NCBI GenBank assembly: GCA_032433595.1
Contig: JASWJB010000366.1
Location: forward strand, 1 to 39,125
DNA length: 39,125 nucleotides
Source: Conoideocrella luteorostrata
Lineage: Eukaryota; Ascomycota; Sordariomycetes; Hypocreales; Clavicipitaceae
Direction: 5' to 3'
Shown here: positions 10,375-20,492 of the stretch, in pieces
Layout: the number at the start of each line of letters is the position of its first letter
Position numbering within the stretch: position 1 is the first letter of the stretch
Made by a program: the position numbers and the translations under genes
The notes under the pieces: generated by a model
What the model was told of the DNA's origin: nothing
The model's input: the letters and a program-made list of their open reading frames with translations, nothing else
Databases searched by the model: none

Positions 10375-11922
10375 ATGAGCGACGTGACCACTGCAATCAC
10401 GTCGGCCTGTGGCTATAAGCCGCGCCATGACGAAAGCTCAACAAACGTAGCCTCCACCGCATCAGGGTCCGAACCGCAACAAAACGAGCGCCCCACGAAC
10501 CGGCGACGACGACATTCGTTTTTCCTCCCTCGGAGGAGGTCAATAGTGGAAACAATCATGGAAGGCGAGGAGGGCCTGCTGCTCAAGGTTGACTTGTTCC
10601 TCTCCGAGTTGGAGCGGCGGCTGGATTTCATCGAAAGTTACTATGGCGACCTTGGCAAGGACTACAGTTTCTCCCGCGCATTCGCCACACTTCAGGCCGT
10701 CCGGACACGATGCTCGCACGCTTCCGAAGAGGTAATCGGTGCCGGCAGACGCCGCCTGCAGATAATGGTTGAGACGCTCGAAATGCGCTACCAAGAGACC
10801 CTCGCCGCTGCTGAGTCGCTGCACGAGAAGGCTCGTGTTGGCGTTGATCTTCTCGAGGGCATGCTCTCCGAGTTTGAGACGCGTGCGCACAAACTGCGAG
10901 AGCATGGTCTTGCCAATGCCGCCACCGCTGCCGAGGCTTTCATGGACGAAGGTCGACGTGTCGCCAACGAAAGCATTGAAAGGGCGAGAGGCGTCATGGA
11001 TGAAGGTCTGGAAAGGGCCAGACGGGCTGCGCTATCATTAGAGGAACATATACAACAAGCAATCGCGCAAGCAAGAGAGACTCGTCTTCTGCACTACCAC
11101 GACCTGCCTTCTCCGTGGCGGAACAACCCGCATATCACTAAAGGTTACCGCTTCACTGAAACCAAGATTGAATGCGTCCAGTCAGCCTTCAACATGTCCA
11201 ACGAGTTCTTCAATATTTGGTCTCATGTCATTGGCCTCTTTCTTGTTCTCGCTGTCGCATTTTACTTTTACCCCGCCAGCGCCAATTTCTCTCTCAGCTC
11301 CAAGAGCGATGTGTTCGTGGCTGCTGTCTTCTTCGTAATGGCTTGCCTAACACTGGTTTGCTCCACCATCTGGCACACCATGAATGCCGTAGCTGACATC
11401 AATGCAATCTCCATCTTTGCCTGCGTTGACTATACCGGGATCTCTCTGTTGATTGCCGCTTCCATCATGACTACCGAGTACACCGCATTCTACTGCGACC
11501 CCGTGAGCCGGTGGATATACATGTCGCTTACTGCCGGGCTGGGAATTGGTGGCGTTATTCTTCCGTGGCATCCCAAGTTCAACGGAGCAGACATGGCCTG
11601 GGCGAGGGTGGCCTTCTTTGTCGGGCTAGCTTTGACGGGATTCATGCCCATGCTGCAGCTCTCTCTGACCCATGGCCTCGACTTTGTCATCACTTTCTAC
11701 TCTCCAATCCTCAAGTCTATCCTCGTCTATTTTGGAGGCGCCATTGTCTACGCAAGCAAGATCCCCGAGCGGTGGTGGCCCGGCATGTTTGACTATGTTG
11801 GCGGAAGCCACAACCTCTGGCATGCTGCTGTCCTGGGAGGCATTTTATTTCACTACTCAGCGATGCAGACCTTCTTCTCCAACGCTTTTCATCGTGCAGA
11901 GGGAGGCTGTCCGGTATACTAG
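10375..11922 (+). CDS. izh3: PAQR/hemolysin-III family membrane protein, Izh3 type with long N-terminal helix region
   Basis: A single uninterrupted exon encodes 515 residues. Residues 1-60 are polar and Arg-rich; about 60-240 form long amphipathic, coiled-coil-like helices rich in Glu, Arg and Ala; from about 245 the PAQR domain begins (HDLPSPWRNNPHITKGYR). Seven membrane helices follow. The conserved metal-site motifs are present: NEFFNIWSH (276-284), CSTIWHT (His334), VDYTGIS (Asp352) and GGSHNLWH (His479, His483). In yeast, IZH genes are linked to zinc and sterol homeostasis and to osmotin/adiponectin-type signalling at membranes, and Izh3 is the paralogue with an extended N terminus, as here. 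The ATG at 10375 is the first in frame and follows a pyrimidine-rich leader. Family membership is very sure; the exact paralogue is likely. Confidence 0.9.
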   Translation: MSDVTTAITSACGYKPRHDESSTNVASTASGSEPQQNERPTNRRRRHSFFLPRRRSIVETIMEGEEGLLLKVDLFLSELERRLDFIESYYGDLGKDYSFSRAFATLQAVRTRCSHASEEVIGAGRRRLQIMVETLEMRYQETLAAAESLHEKARVGVDLLEGMLSEFETRAHKLREHGLANAATAAEAFMDEGRRVANESIERARGVMDEGLERARRAALSLEEHIQQAIAQARETRLLHYHDLPSPWRNNPHITKGYRFTETKIECVQSAFNMSNEFFNIWSHVIGLFLVLAVAFYFYPASANFSLSSKSDVFVAAVFFVMACLTLVCSTIWHTMNAVADINAISIFACVDYTGISLLIAASIMTTEYTAFYCDPVSRWIYMSLTAGLGIGGVILPWHPKFNGADMAWARVAFFVGLALTGFMPMLQLSLTHGLDFVITFYSPILKSILVYFGGAIVYASKIPERWWPGMFDYVGGSHNLWHAAVLGGILFHYSAMQTFFSNAFHRAEGGCPVY

Positions 11923-13016
11923 ATGACCAGATTTTTGGTACATGCGTGCCCGGGCAGCTATAACCAGCTATTACTGCAATGGCCTAATACACTGGCTGCT
12001 GAAATTCCCACCGAGGATGACTTGCGAGAACACAACCCTCAAAAATGCATCAGCGGCATCCACCTCCAAGGTCTTGGCGAAAAGAGCCCGGGGACGCTAA
12101 TGGCTGACTGCTTGATGATTCGATGGTTCGATGGTTCGTTTACAAGCAGCATCCTGATCTTCTTTGCATACTGTCCACATGGATCTGGCCGGCTAGTTAT
12201 CACGCCGTCAAAACAGCCGACAGCAGGCCAAGACAGCCCCATGCAATGAACGCAGGCAATGAATGACATGAGACGAGTCATGTGTGAACGGGAAAAAGTC
12301 AGAATTATGTGGGCTCTGTTCAGCGGTGTCATAGATCTCCGCTTCAGCTGGCGCGTTCATCAGCGGGGAGTTTTATCATTGTCGGAGTTGGGCATGTGAA
12401 CGGCGTTACTGAGCATTTACGACACTTTTTTTTTTTTTGGCACATATTCTGCGAATATACATCTCATGTTTAAGACCTAGAGTATTCAATAAGCATGTAG
12501 GCTTCGGACCTTGTCACATTCTGAGCGCATTTCGCATGATTGATGGAGTATGAATGTCATCAAACAAGTAAATTTCAATCCCTCATATAAAATACAGTCA
12601 TGTTTGCTAGTTGTGCCAGTTTCTCTCTTTGCCATTTGTGCTCCTTATGCCGATACTGTAATTCAATTTGCCGTGTTCACAGATAATACAATCAAAATCA
12701 AAATAAAAGCTAGAATATGCAGTTGTGCTCCGTTACGTGGTTGCCCATTCCGTACTCTCCATTCCCGCACTTCGTATGCGACGTTTCCCAGGTTCCATAA
12801 TCATGAACCTCATTAGTATACTAGTCATGGCTAGTAAAAGCTTCGCAGCTCCAAAAAGAGACTACATCTCCGTGGTGCGTACGGTCTAATTTTCTCTACC
12901 TTACATTATCCTGATATTGCACACCAATAGGTTCTGCGGCTGAAGAGCAAGTTCCGTTGTGACACTTCCGATTTGGGAAGTTGCGAGAAAATACGACACG
13001 CGATGCACAAGTGCAT
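11923..13016. other. Convergent intergenic region (3' ends of Izh3-like and Bub2-like genes)
   Basis: The neighbouring genes converge here, so this should be mostly 3' UTR and terminator sequence. I see a T13 run at about 12427-12439 and AT-richer sequence at 12540-12720, but no gene and no clear repeat. Confidence 0.6.
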
Positions 13017-14658
13017 TCACATGGCGTGCGTGACAATCTCAGCGTACACATCATCAGGAATCTTCTTGATAATCCCAATGGAAACGCTCTTAATCAAATC
13101 GGCATTCAAAGGCGGGAATGACCGCAGAACCTTGTTTGGGCTATTCTGAGTTAGTTACCGGAGCGGCTGTCATAACGAAAGTCTTGAAAATTGGGCGGGC
13201 CAGTATCAAGAGAACGTACCTTGGGGATTGAAGAATCTGCGATCTCATTATAGTAAGCTGGGCCACAATACAGACGATATTCAAATGCGGCCCGTACGCA
13301 AATAGAAAGTCCCAAAGCCGAAGGACCTCGGGCAGTGGCGGTGTGCAAGCACATAGTGTCAACACGGATGGGAAAGCATAAATCTCGGCTGATAGGCCCT
13401 TTGCAGTAAGGTACATGCTGAGCTTGGGGTCTACAATGGCCAACACTTTGTCGACAAGAGCAAGCCCGCGATGCACTCCGTCCATAGCGCCGCGGATGTA
13501 TGCTGGGCACTCTTTGGTGAGGAGGGAGTGGAATGCAACAAAGGCCTCGGCCTCACTGCGGGCAGCGTACAAGAAGGGTGCCGCTAGAACATTCATGCCT
13601 TGTACGTAAGTGCCGGGTTCCGGGCCAATACCAGACTCTGCATATTGGTTAGCCAAGACGTTTTTTAGAGCTCGGAGATGCGACAAGGAGCTGTCCAATA
13701 TTGGTCGACAAGGTATTATTTTGGAGCGTAAATAAGACGGAGACGATAATCAACTTACTAGCCTGAGAATGTCCAGAAACACTTCCTCCAAGACTTTGTC
13801 TCGGAGCCGATGAGTGACTACTGCTTGGTCGGCTGGCACTTTGTCGCTGTTCCTCCTTGGCGTCATGAAGCTTCCAGGCAATGGCATTCAACAGGCGAAT
13901 AAGACTTGCTTCGCTGACGCGCCGACGGAAGAGGGGATCCGTGGTGAGGGTTCGGAACGTATCATTGCGAATTTTGGAGTAGGCGGGCGAGGCGCCCCGG
14001 TGAATATAGGAGAGATATTCGTCGGTCGACATGACGGGTGCATCCAACAAGACGAGCCAGACATAAATTCTCATCGGCGACTAGTAAAGTAAATACTCAG
14101 GTCAATAATGGCCCCAAAAGCATTATTTTGTATTCGTTTCGTTCAGACAATCGCCAGAACATTGGGGGCATAGAGTCGCCATACCATTCCGTCCTCTGCA
14201 CTTTTGATCCCCTCGTCGACTACCTTCCACCGGGCGCTCTCCAGAGCACCCAGATAATCGCCGTCGCTCGGCCCATCTCGAAAGATTTGCTGAAGCGACA
14301 AGTGCCCGTGTGAAAAGACAGGCTTCTTCAAGCCGATGCGCTTTGTTCCAGCAACAGCGCCGATCTGCATCATAGCCGAGGCAGCATCACTGTTAGCGCG
14401 GCCTCGTTGGGGGGAGCGGGTAGCTTTCGGATCGCGGGTGGGCGAGGCATTGCGCTGTAAGTCTCTTCGCTGTTGGGAAATCAGGGAGGGCTGGTTCAAG
14501 GATCGAGCGGCTCCCAGTGTGTGAGCAGATTGGAGGCGGCGGAGAGCTCGATGTGTCCGCGGAGAAGGAGGTACTTGGAGGTCGATGTGCGGGATGGTGG
14601 GGTTCGACGAGGCCGGGGGAGAGGCAAGAGGATTTGCGTCCCGAGAGGGACTAGGCAT
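13017..14658 (-). CDS. bub2: Bub2/Cdc16-type TBC-domain GTPase-activating protein
   Basis: There are four exons: 14658-14185, 14080-13759, 13637-13220 and 13140-13017, giving 1338 coding bases and 445 residues. Donors are GTATGG, GTAAGT and GTACGT; acceptors are ACTAG, ATGCAG (after a perfect GGCTAAC branch site) and GAATAG. Phases 0, 1 and 2 join cleanly. Residues 1-110 are a basic, Ser/Pro-rich tail. The TBC domain follows with both catalytic fingers: the Arg finger as KIRNDTFRTL (Arg201) and the Gln finger as YVQGMN (Gln278). The stretches EIYAFPSVLTLCACTPPLP and LWDFLFAYG are also typical of Bub2. Bub2 with Bfa1/Byr4 inactivates the Tem1/Spg1 GTPase at spindle pole bodies and so restrains mitotic exit or septation. 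The gene is divergent from the sulfate permease. Confidence 0.9.
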
Positions 14659-16872
14659 GGCTTCAAGATGCTTAATCCCGAGCTTTCATGGCAATTGGAC
14701 GGAGACTCTGAGCGAGGATGAGGAGGATGAAGGTCAATGGGATCGAGCTTGTCTGGGAGGGATAGTGATGTTGGAAGAGCTGGAGCACGCGAGGGAGCAC
14801 GCGAGGCGGCAAGCGGTGATTGGTTGGGTCGTTTGTTGGCGGGGGAGGCTGGCAACGACACGGGAATGGCACTGGCGGTGACGAAAGGTGGCATCGTCTT
14901 ACACAGAGACTGACACCAATGCTGGAAATCCAGTTATTGAATCTCAGTCTGCACGGTTAAGTCTGTTGACGACCCCCCGAATCGCTTGATAATGATGATT
15001 CTGTGGCTCCAGCGACCGCTGGGCTCTAAGTTTGAGAGAAATGATGTTGTCCGCTGTTCTCTTTCATTTATCGTAGAAACCATGCATCCGATTGAGCAGG
15101 CTGACTTGTCTCGCCGCACTGCTCTCTGTCCAGAGCAACCGTGACCCCCTCAACTTACGCAACTTTTTTATTGAGCCACTGATCGTTCATCATGAGGCTA
15201 CCAGTGAATAGGTCGCATGCATTGTACCTTGGGTTTCTACAGAGTATATGTTCGCTCAATACTCTCCCATTGTCCGAGCATCTTCTCCGCAATCGCCAGG
15301 CTATTTATATACGGAGTACGCGGTACTCTCCACGAATTTGATTAGTTACTACAGACCACGCTCTAGCTTTGTATTGTGACCCAACATGATCCAGGCTCGG
15401 ATGAGAATGGTTGTTTCACAGAGGGGTTGCGTGGGAGTGCACACTTCACCTCACTTGGACAGTGGCGAGCTGACGGAGTTTCAAGATTCTTGTCAATACT
15501 AGTATGCTAGCCACGGGTCGAGCGCGTTCGTGATTGGTACATCGGGCCCTCGGCGTTGCACAAAGAGCCTTATGAAGTCTAAGCCCCTTTCGCAACATGA
15601 TGCATATATGCAGATACAGACTGCGTCTGGATCCGCAGGAGCATTGAGACTGCAGCTATTTGTAGGCAGTTTGACCTGTCTGGCGCTCAAAGGGACAAAG
15701 ACGGCAATGCACAGTGTGCTCGAGAGGTCTCGCTCGCGGCATGCCAGGTGGGAGATACAAGACAACCAACTATACGCAGTAGGCGTTCCAGACCTGATCT
15801 TGACTCTGGTCTGTTTTATACGTACCGTTGCAATCGGACAAGATGGAGCACTCCTTCGATGCCGTTTTTGTTCCGAGAGTAACGTCTGGCTGCATCGTTA
15901 GCCGGCTGGGTTGAGCGAGATGGGAGCCGGGCGGCAGACTGGCGTAAATGATGAGATTCACAAGATCCGTTCCTCCTGCTTCTCCGTCGCGCTATCCTAG
16001 GAGCGGAAATACAACGATGGCGACATCAGCGACTTGTGGGGCGAGTCAAGCACTTGACCTCATCACGTCCTTCTCCGCTGGCCTATGAAGCTTTGCTGAC
16101 TTGACGACCCCAGAGTATTTGGTATTTACGAGTAGGAAATTACAAATCCTTGATTGCGCCCATGAAACTATGGCAGCTTCGGACCCCGTTACAAAAAATT
16201 CTTTGGTCTGGTCGCATTGCTACTCCAGCTCTTCTCATCATGACTTCCTACCACTCTTGCCGTCTCATTATCATCCAGTGACGAAACCATACCCACAGCC
16301 TCGCACAGGGATGTTGGAGGTCAACTGCCGTCACATATTTCGCCGTTGCAACTTGGGATAACTCACACGGCCCTTCTTCGTCCTGAACCTGGGTGGTCGC
16401 CCGGAAGTCTCGGTTCATCGCTCATCTAGAACTACGAATTAAGCAAGACTGGCGGGACGGTCCCCCTCCTCTCGGTAGCGCGTCTAAGTGAGATTCATTC
16501 CAATACCGACGCCTTCTCCCGTGGTCCACAGGCGGCGTATATCCTCCACAACTTAGCTTTTTCTTATTTTAGTATTTATCTCCTTGGTGTCTCCTCTAGA
16601 ATAACTCTTGCCATCTATTTCCTACATTACCTTGTTCTGTCTCGTTCAGACACGACCAAGTTTGCTCTGTCCTTTTCACTTACACAGCGACCCGGTCAAA
16701 CATCTTGGATATCCATGCCCATTACCTATTCTTCAGAGATTACCCACTAAGCTGTCATCAAGCATAATGAGCTAGTAAAGGAAATAATCATCAAGTCCAT
16801 CCCACCTTCCCCCCCCTCATGCTGCATTCCTAAACGGAATCTCTTGGAGTGGTCTTCGACATTCTTTTGATC
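14659..16872. other. Divergent intergenic region (Bub2-like / sulfate permease)
   Basis: This 2.2-kb region should contain both promoters. One TACGGAGTA copy sits at 15310-15318 and directly overlaps a minus-strand TATATAAATA string (15302-15311). The 16560-16700 part is T- and C-rich, as is usual ahead of fungal start codons, and is probably the permease leader. I found no convincing CYS3-type palindrome by eye. Open frames at 15499-15901 have no family features. Confidence 0.55.
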
Positions 16873-19425
16873 ATGCCCCCCTCCACTACCAAGGCGGGTC
16901 AAGGCTTGGCCAAGATTCTTGGCATCGAACTGCACGATCCCAGCCAAGACGACACCGATGCAGTCACCAGGGGGGAGTCGATCCTGTCAATTCAGTCGAG
17001 CGACAGTTTCGTTGAAGGTCCTCCTACCGCATCCGAATGGCTCCACGATCAAATACCTACGCCACAAGAGGTTGGCGCCTACGCCAAGTCATTATTCCCC
17101 TTCCTCGCGTGGATCGGACACTATAATTTGCAGTGGTTTGCTGGTGATTTAGTTGCTGGCATCACTATTGGCGCTGTCGTGGTGCCTCAGGGCATGGCGT
17201 ACGCATTGCTGGCAAGGCTTGAACCACAGTTTGGCTTGTACTCATCCTTCGTGGGAGTCATCAGTTACTGGATCTTTGGTACATCAAAGGATATCTCCAT
17301 CGGACCTGTCGCGGTTCTGTCTACGGTAGTGGGCAGTGTCGTTGAAGAGGTCGTTTCTTCTCCTGACACTAAGGACATACCACCCCATGTTATCGCCTCC
17401 GCCTTGTCCATTATTGCTGGTTGCATTGTCCTGGCCATTGGTCTTCTTCGCTGCGGTTGGATTGTCGACTTGATTTCTATCACATCGCTGTCTGCTTTCA
17501 TGACAGGTTCGGCCATAACCATTGCGTCCAGCCAGCTGCCTTCTCTCCTGGGTCTCACTGGCTTCTCCAACAGAGATCCTGCTTTCAAAGTTGTAATCAA
17601 CACCTTGAAACATCTTCCGGACACAAAGCTCGATGCTGCCATGGGCCTGACAGCCCTATTCTTTCTATATCTCATTCGTTACATTCTCACGTCAGCCGCG
17701 GAACGATATCCTACCCACAAGCGTATTCTTTTCTTCATGAACACTATGCGAACCGTCTTCGTTATACTACTGTACACCATGATCAGCTGGTTGGTCAATA
17801 TGCACAGAAAGGAACATCCTCTCTTTCATGTTCTTGGGGCTGTGCCTAAGGGTGAGTGCATCAGATTCCCCGCGTAGTGAACACCAGACCGGTCTAACCT
17901 TGGTTTAGGGCTTCGTAATGCCGCAGTTCCTGAACTGTCAAGCGATATGCTTTCTCACTTCGGATCGCATTTGCCAGCTACAGTCATAGTCATGCTTGTT
18001 GAGCATATCGCCATTTCAAAATCATTTGGCAGAGTCAACAACTATGCCATCGACCCCTCGCAAGAAATGGTAGCCATTGGCATGACCAATATTCTGGGAC
18101 CCTTTCTCGGTGGTTACCCGTCTACCGGATCTTTCAGCCGAACTGCCATTCAATCCAAGGCTGGCGTTCGCACCCCAGCTGCTGGCATTATCACTGGCAT
18201 CATCGTCCTTTTAGCAACATACTTGCTAACGGCAGTGTTCTTCTACATTCCTAGTGCCACTCTAGCAGCCGTCATCATCCATGCCGTGGGAGACCTCATC
18301 ACCCCTCCAAACACTGTTTACCAATTTTGGTGCGTATCCCCGATAGAAGTATTCGTCTTCTTTGTGGGTGTTTTCGTCAGTATCTTTGCACAAATAGAGG
18401 ATGGTCTCTACGCCACTGTTGGCATTTCTGCAGCTATTCTACTGTATCGCATCTTGAAGGCTCAAGGCCGGTTCCTCGGACAAGTGCGGGTTCACTCTGT
18501 CCTTGGAGATCATGTCATCGGCGAAGACCCTAAGAAAGTCTTTGGCGAGTATGGAACCTTTGATGAGTTTGCGGAAAATTCGGCCAGGAACATCTTCCTC
18601 CCACTCGACCATGGCGACGGATCGAATCCCCAAGTTGAGCTAGAGAGCCCATACCCTGGCGTCTTCATCTATCGATTTTCTGAAGGTTTCAATTATCCAA
18701 ATGCTAATTTTTCTTTGGACTACCTCACCAACTTCATACTGTCACAAACAAAACGTTCCAATCCTGAAATTTTCGAACGCGAGGGCGACCGTCCATGGAG
18801 CAACCCTGGGCCTCGAAAGTCTGCAAAGTCCCGTGAGGATCCAGAAATTCACAGACGCCCTACGCTCAAAGCTATCATTCTAGACTTTAGTTCGGTGAAT
18901 AATGTGGACATCACCTCCGTTCAGCGACTTATCGATGTTAGAAACCAGCTCGATATTTATGCCTCCCCGGAGGTTGTCGACTGGCATGTCGCATGTATCA
19001 ATAATCGCTGGACAAAGCGGGCTCTCATGGCTGCTGGGTTTGGCGTGCCCACAAAAAGGGATGACGGCCTTCATCACAGATGGAGGTCCATCTTTAACGT
19101 TGCCGAAATAGGCGGAAAGGACTCTGCTGCTGCTGTGGCAGAGGACAAGGCGAACGAAAGAGAGTTGCAAATGAGTCAGAGCTGTAGGAGCAAGCTTGAT
19201 GAAGAGATGGGCCAGATTTCGGATTCCGAGGACCATTCTGCTAAGCCGGATGATGAAAAGGCAGAGGATGCTGGTGTGTCGAAACAGAGACGCAGGGGGG
19301 CTGTTGTTCATGGACTGAACAGGCCGCTGTTTCATGTGGACTTGACAAGTGCAGTACAGAGTGCAATTGCTAATGTAGAGGCCAAGGAGGAATTTAGAGC
19401 TTCCGGTACTGACCCTCCAACATGA
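16873..19425 (+). CDS. Sulfate permease, SulP family with C-terminal STAS domain
   Basis: There are two exons, 16873-17851 and 17909-19425, split by a 57-base intron with GTGAGT donor, GTCTAACC branch and TTTAG acceptor (phase 1). The product is 831 residues, close to yeast Sul1/Sul2 and Neurospora CYS-14. The SulP signature lies at about 91-125 (GDLVAGITIGAVVVPQGMAY, then LLARLEPQFGLYSSF). About 10-12 membrane segments follow, including the conserved GGYPSTGSFSRTAIQSKAG region. The STAS domain spans about 572-720 (PGVFIYRFSEGFNYPN to AGFGVPTK). The tail after 740 is acidic and Lys/Glu-rich. It imports sulfate across the plasma membrane for cysteine and methionine synthesis; family members are normally induced by sulfur starvation. 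The ATG at 16873 fits the family N terminus; an upstream in-frame GTG at 16849 is not a credible start. Confidence 0.93.
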
Positions 19426-19612
19426 GGGAATGCATGCCACGTTTTAGAATTGACTAGAGGCATTTGGGGTTCGAGTCTCGATACCACCAACCACAAGTCG
19501 TGAACGGCAGCGCACGGCACAGTGTGTGAGCAAATCCCCACCGTGTGCCATTTACTTTGACTTCGCACCTACCTTAACTCAACTTTCAACAAATACGGTC
19601 TCCTCGTCATTG

Positions 19613-19741
19613 TATATAAAGACGCGTTCTGTCTATTTGATTTTCTTTTCAACCTAAACTTGTCTTTTTCATCAACACAGCTTCTTATTTCCACTAAGCA
19701 CATTCGACATGAATTTACCTCTTCCAGAGGCTATTGGTTAA
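19613..19741 (+). promoter_or_regulatory. Well-formed core promoter and leader ending in a 10-codon ORF
   Basis: TATATAAA (19613-19620) is followed by a pyrimidine-rich stretch with CAAC and CATCAACACAG elements, then an ATG (19709-19711) about 90 bases downstream. This spacing and composition are typical of strong fungal promoters. The ATG opens only MNLPLPEAIG before TAA (19739-19741). The next in-frame gene start is nearly 800 bases away, so the promoter seems to have lost its gene, or to drive a non-coding RNA or a spliced short gene. Confidence 0.4.
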
Positions 19742-19748
19742 TGACATT

Positions 19749-19778
19749 CGTGATGTATCGTGATGTATCATGATGTAT
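19749..19778. repeat. 10-bp tandem repeat, three copies
   Basis: Units CGTGATGTAT, CGTGATGTAT and CATGATGTAT lie end to end, immediately after the short ORF of the orphan promoter. Confidence 0.85.
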
Positions 19779-19932
19779 CACATCGCGAAGGCGTGGTGTT
19801 TGGGGACCCTGAGACCCGGAAAAAGGCCGTGAGATTCTGCTATAGAAGAAGCCCGCCGCAGGCAGCCCCCGGCAGAGCCCCCGGAGGAAAAAAAAAAAAG
19901 TCACATAAGATTATAGTAAAATTTATTAACAT

Positions 19933-20023
19933 CAGCAGCAGCAGCAGCAGCAGCATTAGTATTAGGCGACAAGACCTTCATCAGCAGCATCGCCAGCAGC
20001 AGCGTCGTCAGCATCCTCAGCAG
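19933..20023. repeat. Interrupted CAG trinucleotide repeat
   Basis: Seven perfect CAG units (19933-19953) are followed, after a short gap, by CAGCAG/CGTCGT/CATCAG-type units to about 20023. No conserved protein frame runs through them. Confidence 0.8.
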
Positions 20024-20492
20024 CATAGTCAACGGATCCGAAGCTTTCCCTGCGCCTAGGGGGTCGATAAATTCGGCAGTATCAGGTCCCGTTCAGGCGA
20101 GATTGGCGCATACAGGCTCAACTGTATTAGAAACCACTATTAAGCTGTCTAATTCATTATAGTTACTCTCTCTTATACGACAAGTTTTTGTAGTTCATCT
20201 GTCTCAAAAGTTTCCCACGTTGATTATGAATTGCCGTCACCAAGTCCATGGAAAATACCTTGGCGGGGTCACCTGATTTTCGTGTGTACAAGCTCGCCAC
20301 GACAGGGTGCAATTCACGCTCCGTCCTCGTTAACAGAAACCGGCTTTACAAACGCAAGCCAAGTCCATCTAAAATCTCAAGTACAGTGGTTACCATGAGT
20401 GGCTAGAGAAAAATAACAGTTCTCATTTCAGTCAGGTCAATTTCTCAGGACGGACAACATTACCGCATTGCAACACTGGCCTCTCGTCAACC

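Larger units (their letters stand above)
19426..20492. other. Intergenic region with simple repeats and an orphan-looking promoter
   Basis: This lies between the permease stop and the WLM protease start. It contains a TATA-plus-leader structure (19613-19741), a 10-bp tandem repeat, a GC-rich block (19850-19888) that runs into an A12 stretch, and interrupted CAG repeats. From 20060 to 20492 I see only the expected leader region of the downstream gene. Confidence 0.55.

Noticed and set aside
13641..13698. Possible in-frame extension of Bub2 exon 3 upstream to about 13698
   Set aside because: No acceptor there gives the right phase, whereas the GGCTAAC...ATGCAG acceptor at 13638 joins exon 2 exactly in phase 1.
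15530..15901. 123-codon frame upstream of the sulfate permease
   Set aside because: Overlaps an equally open frame on the other strand, no domain, no splice context; treated as promoter region.
14659..16872. Search for a CYS3-type ATGRYRYCAT site ahead of the sulfate permease
   Set aside because: Only partial matches were seen by eye (such as ATGATGCAT near 15598), so I make no claim of a regulator site.
19461..19495. GGGGTTCGAGTCTC, which resembles a tRNA T-arm
   Set aside because: The stem bases do not pair correctly and no D-arm, anticodon arm or acceptor stem could be fitted upstream.
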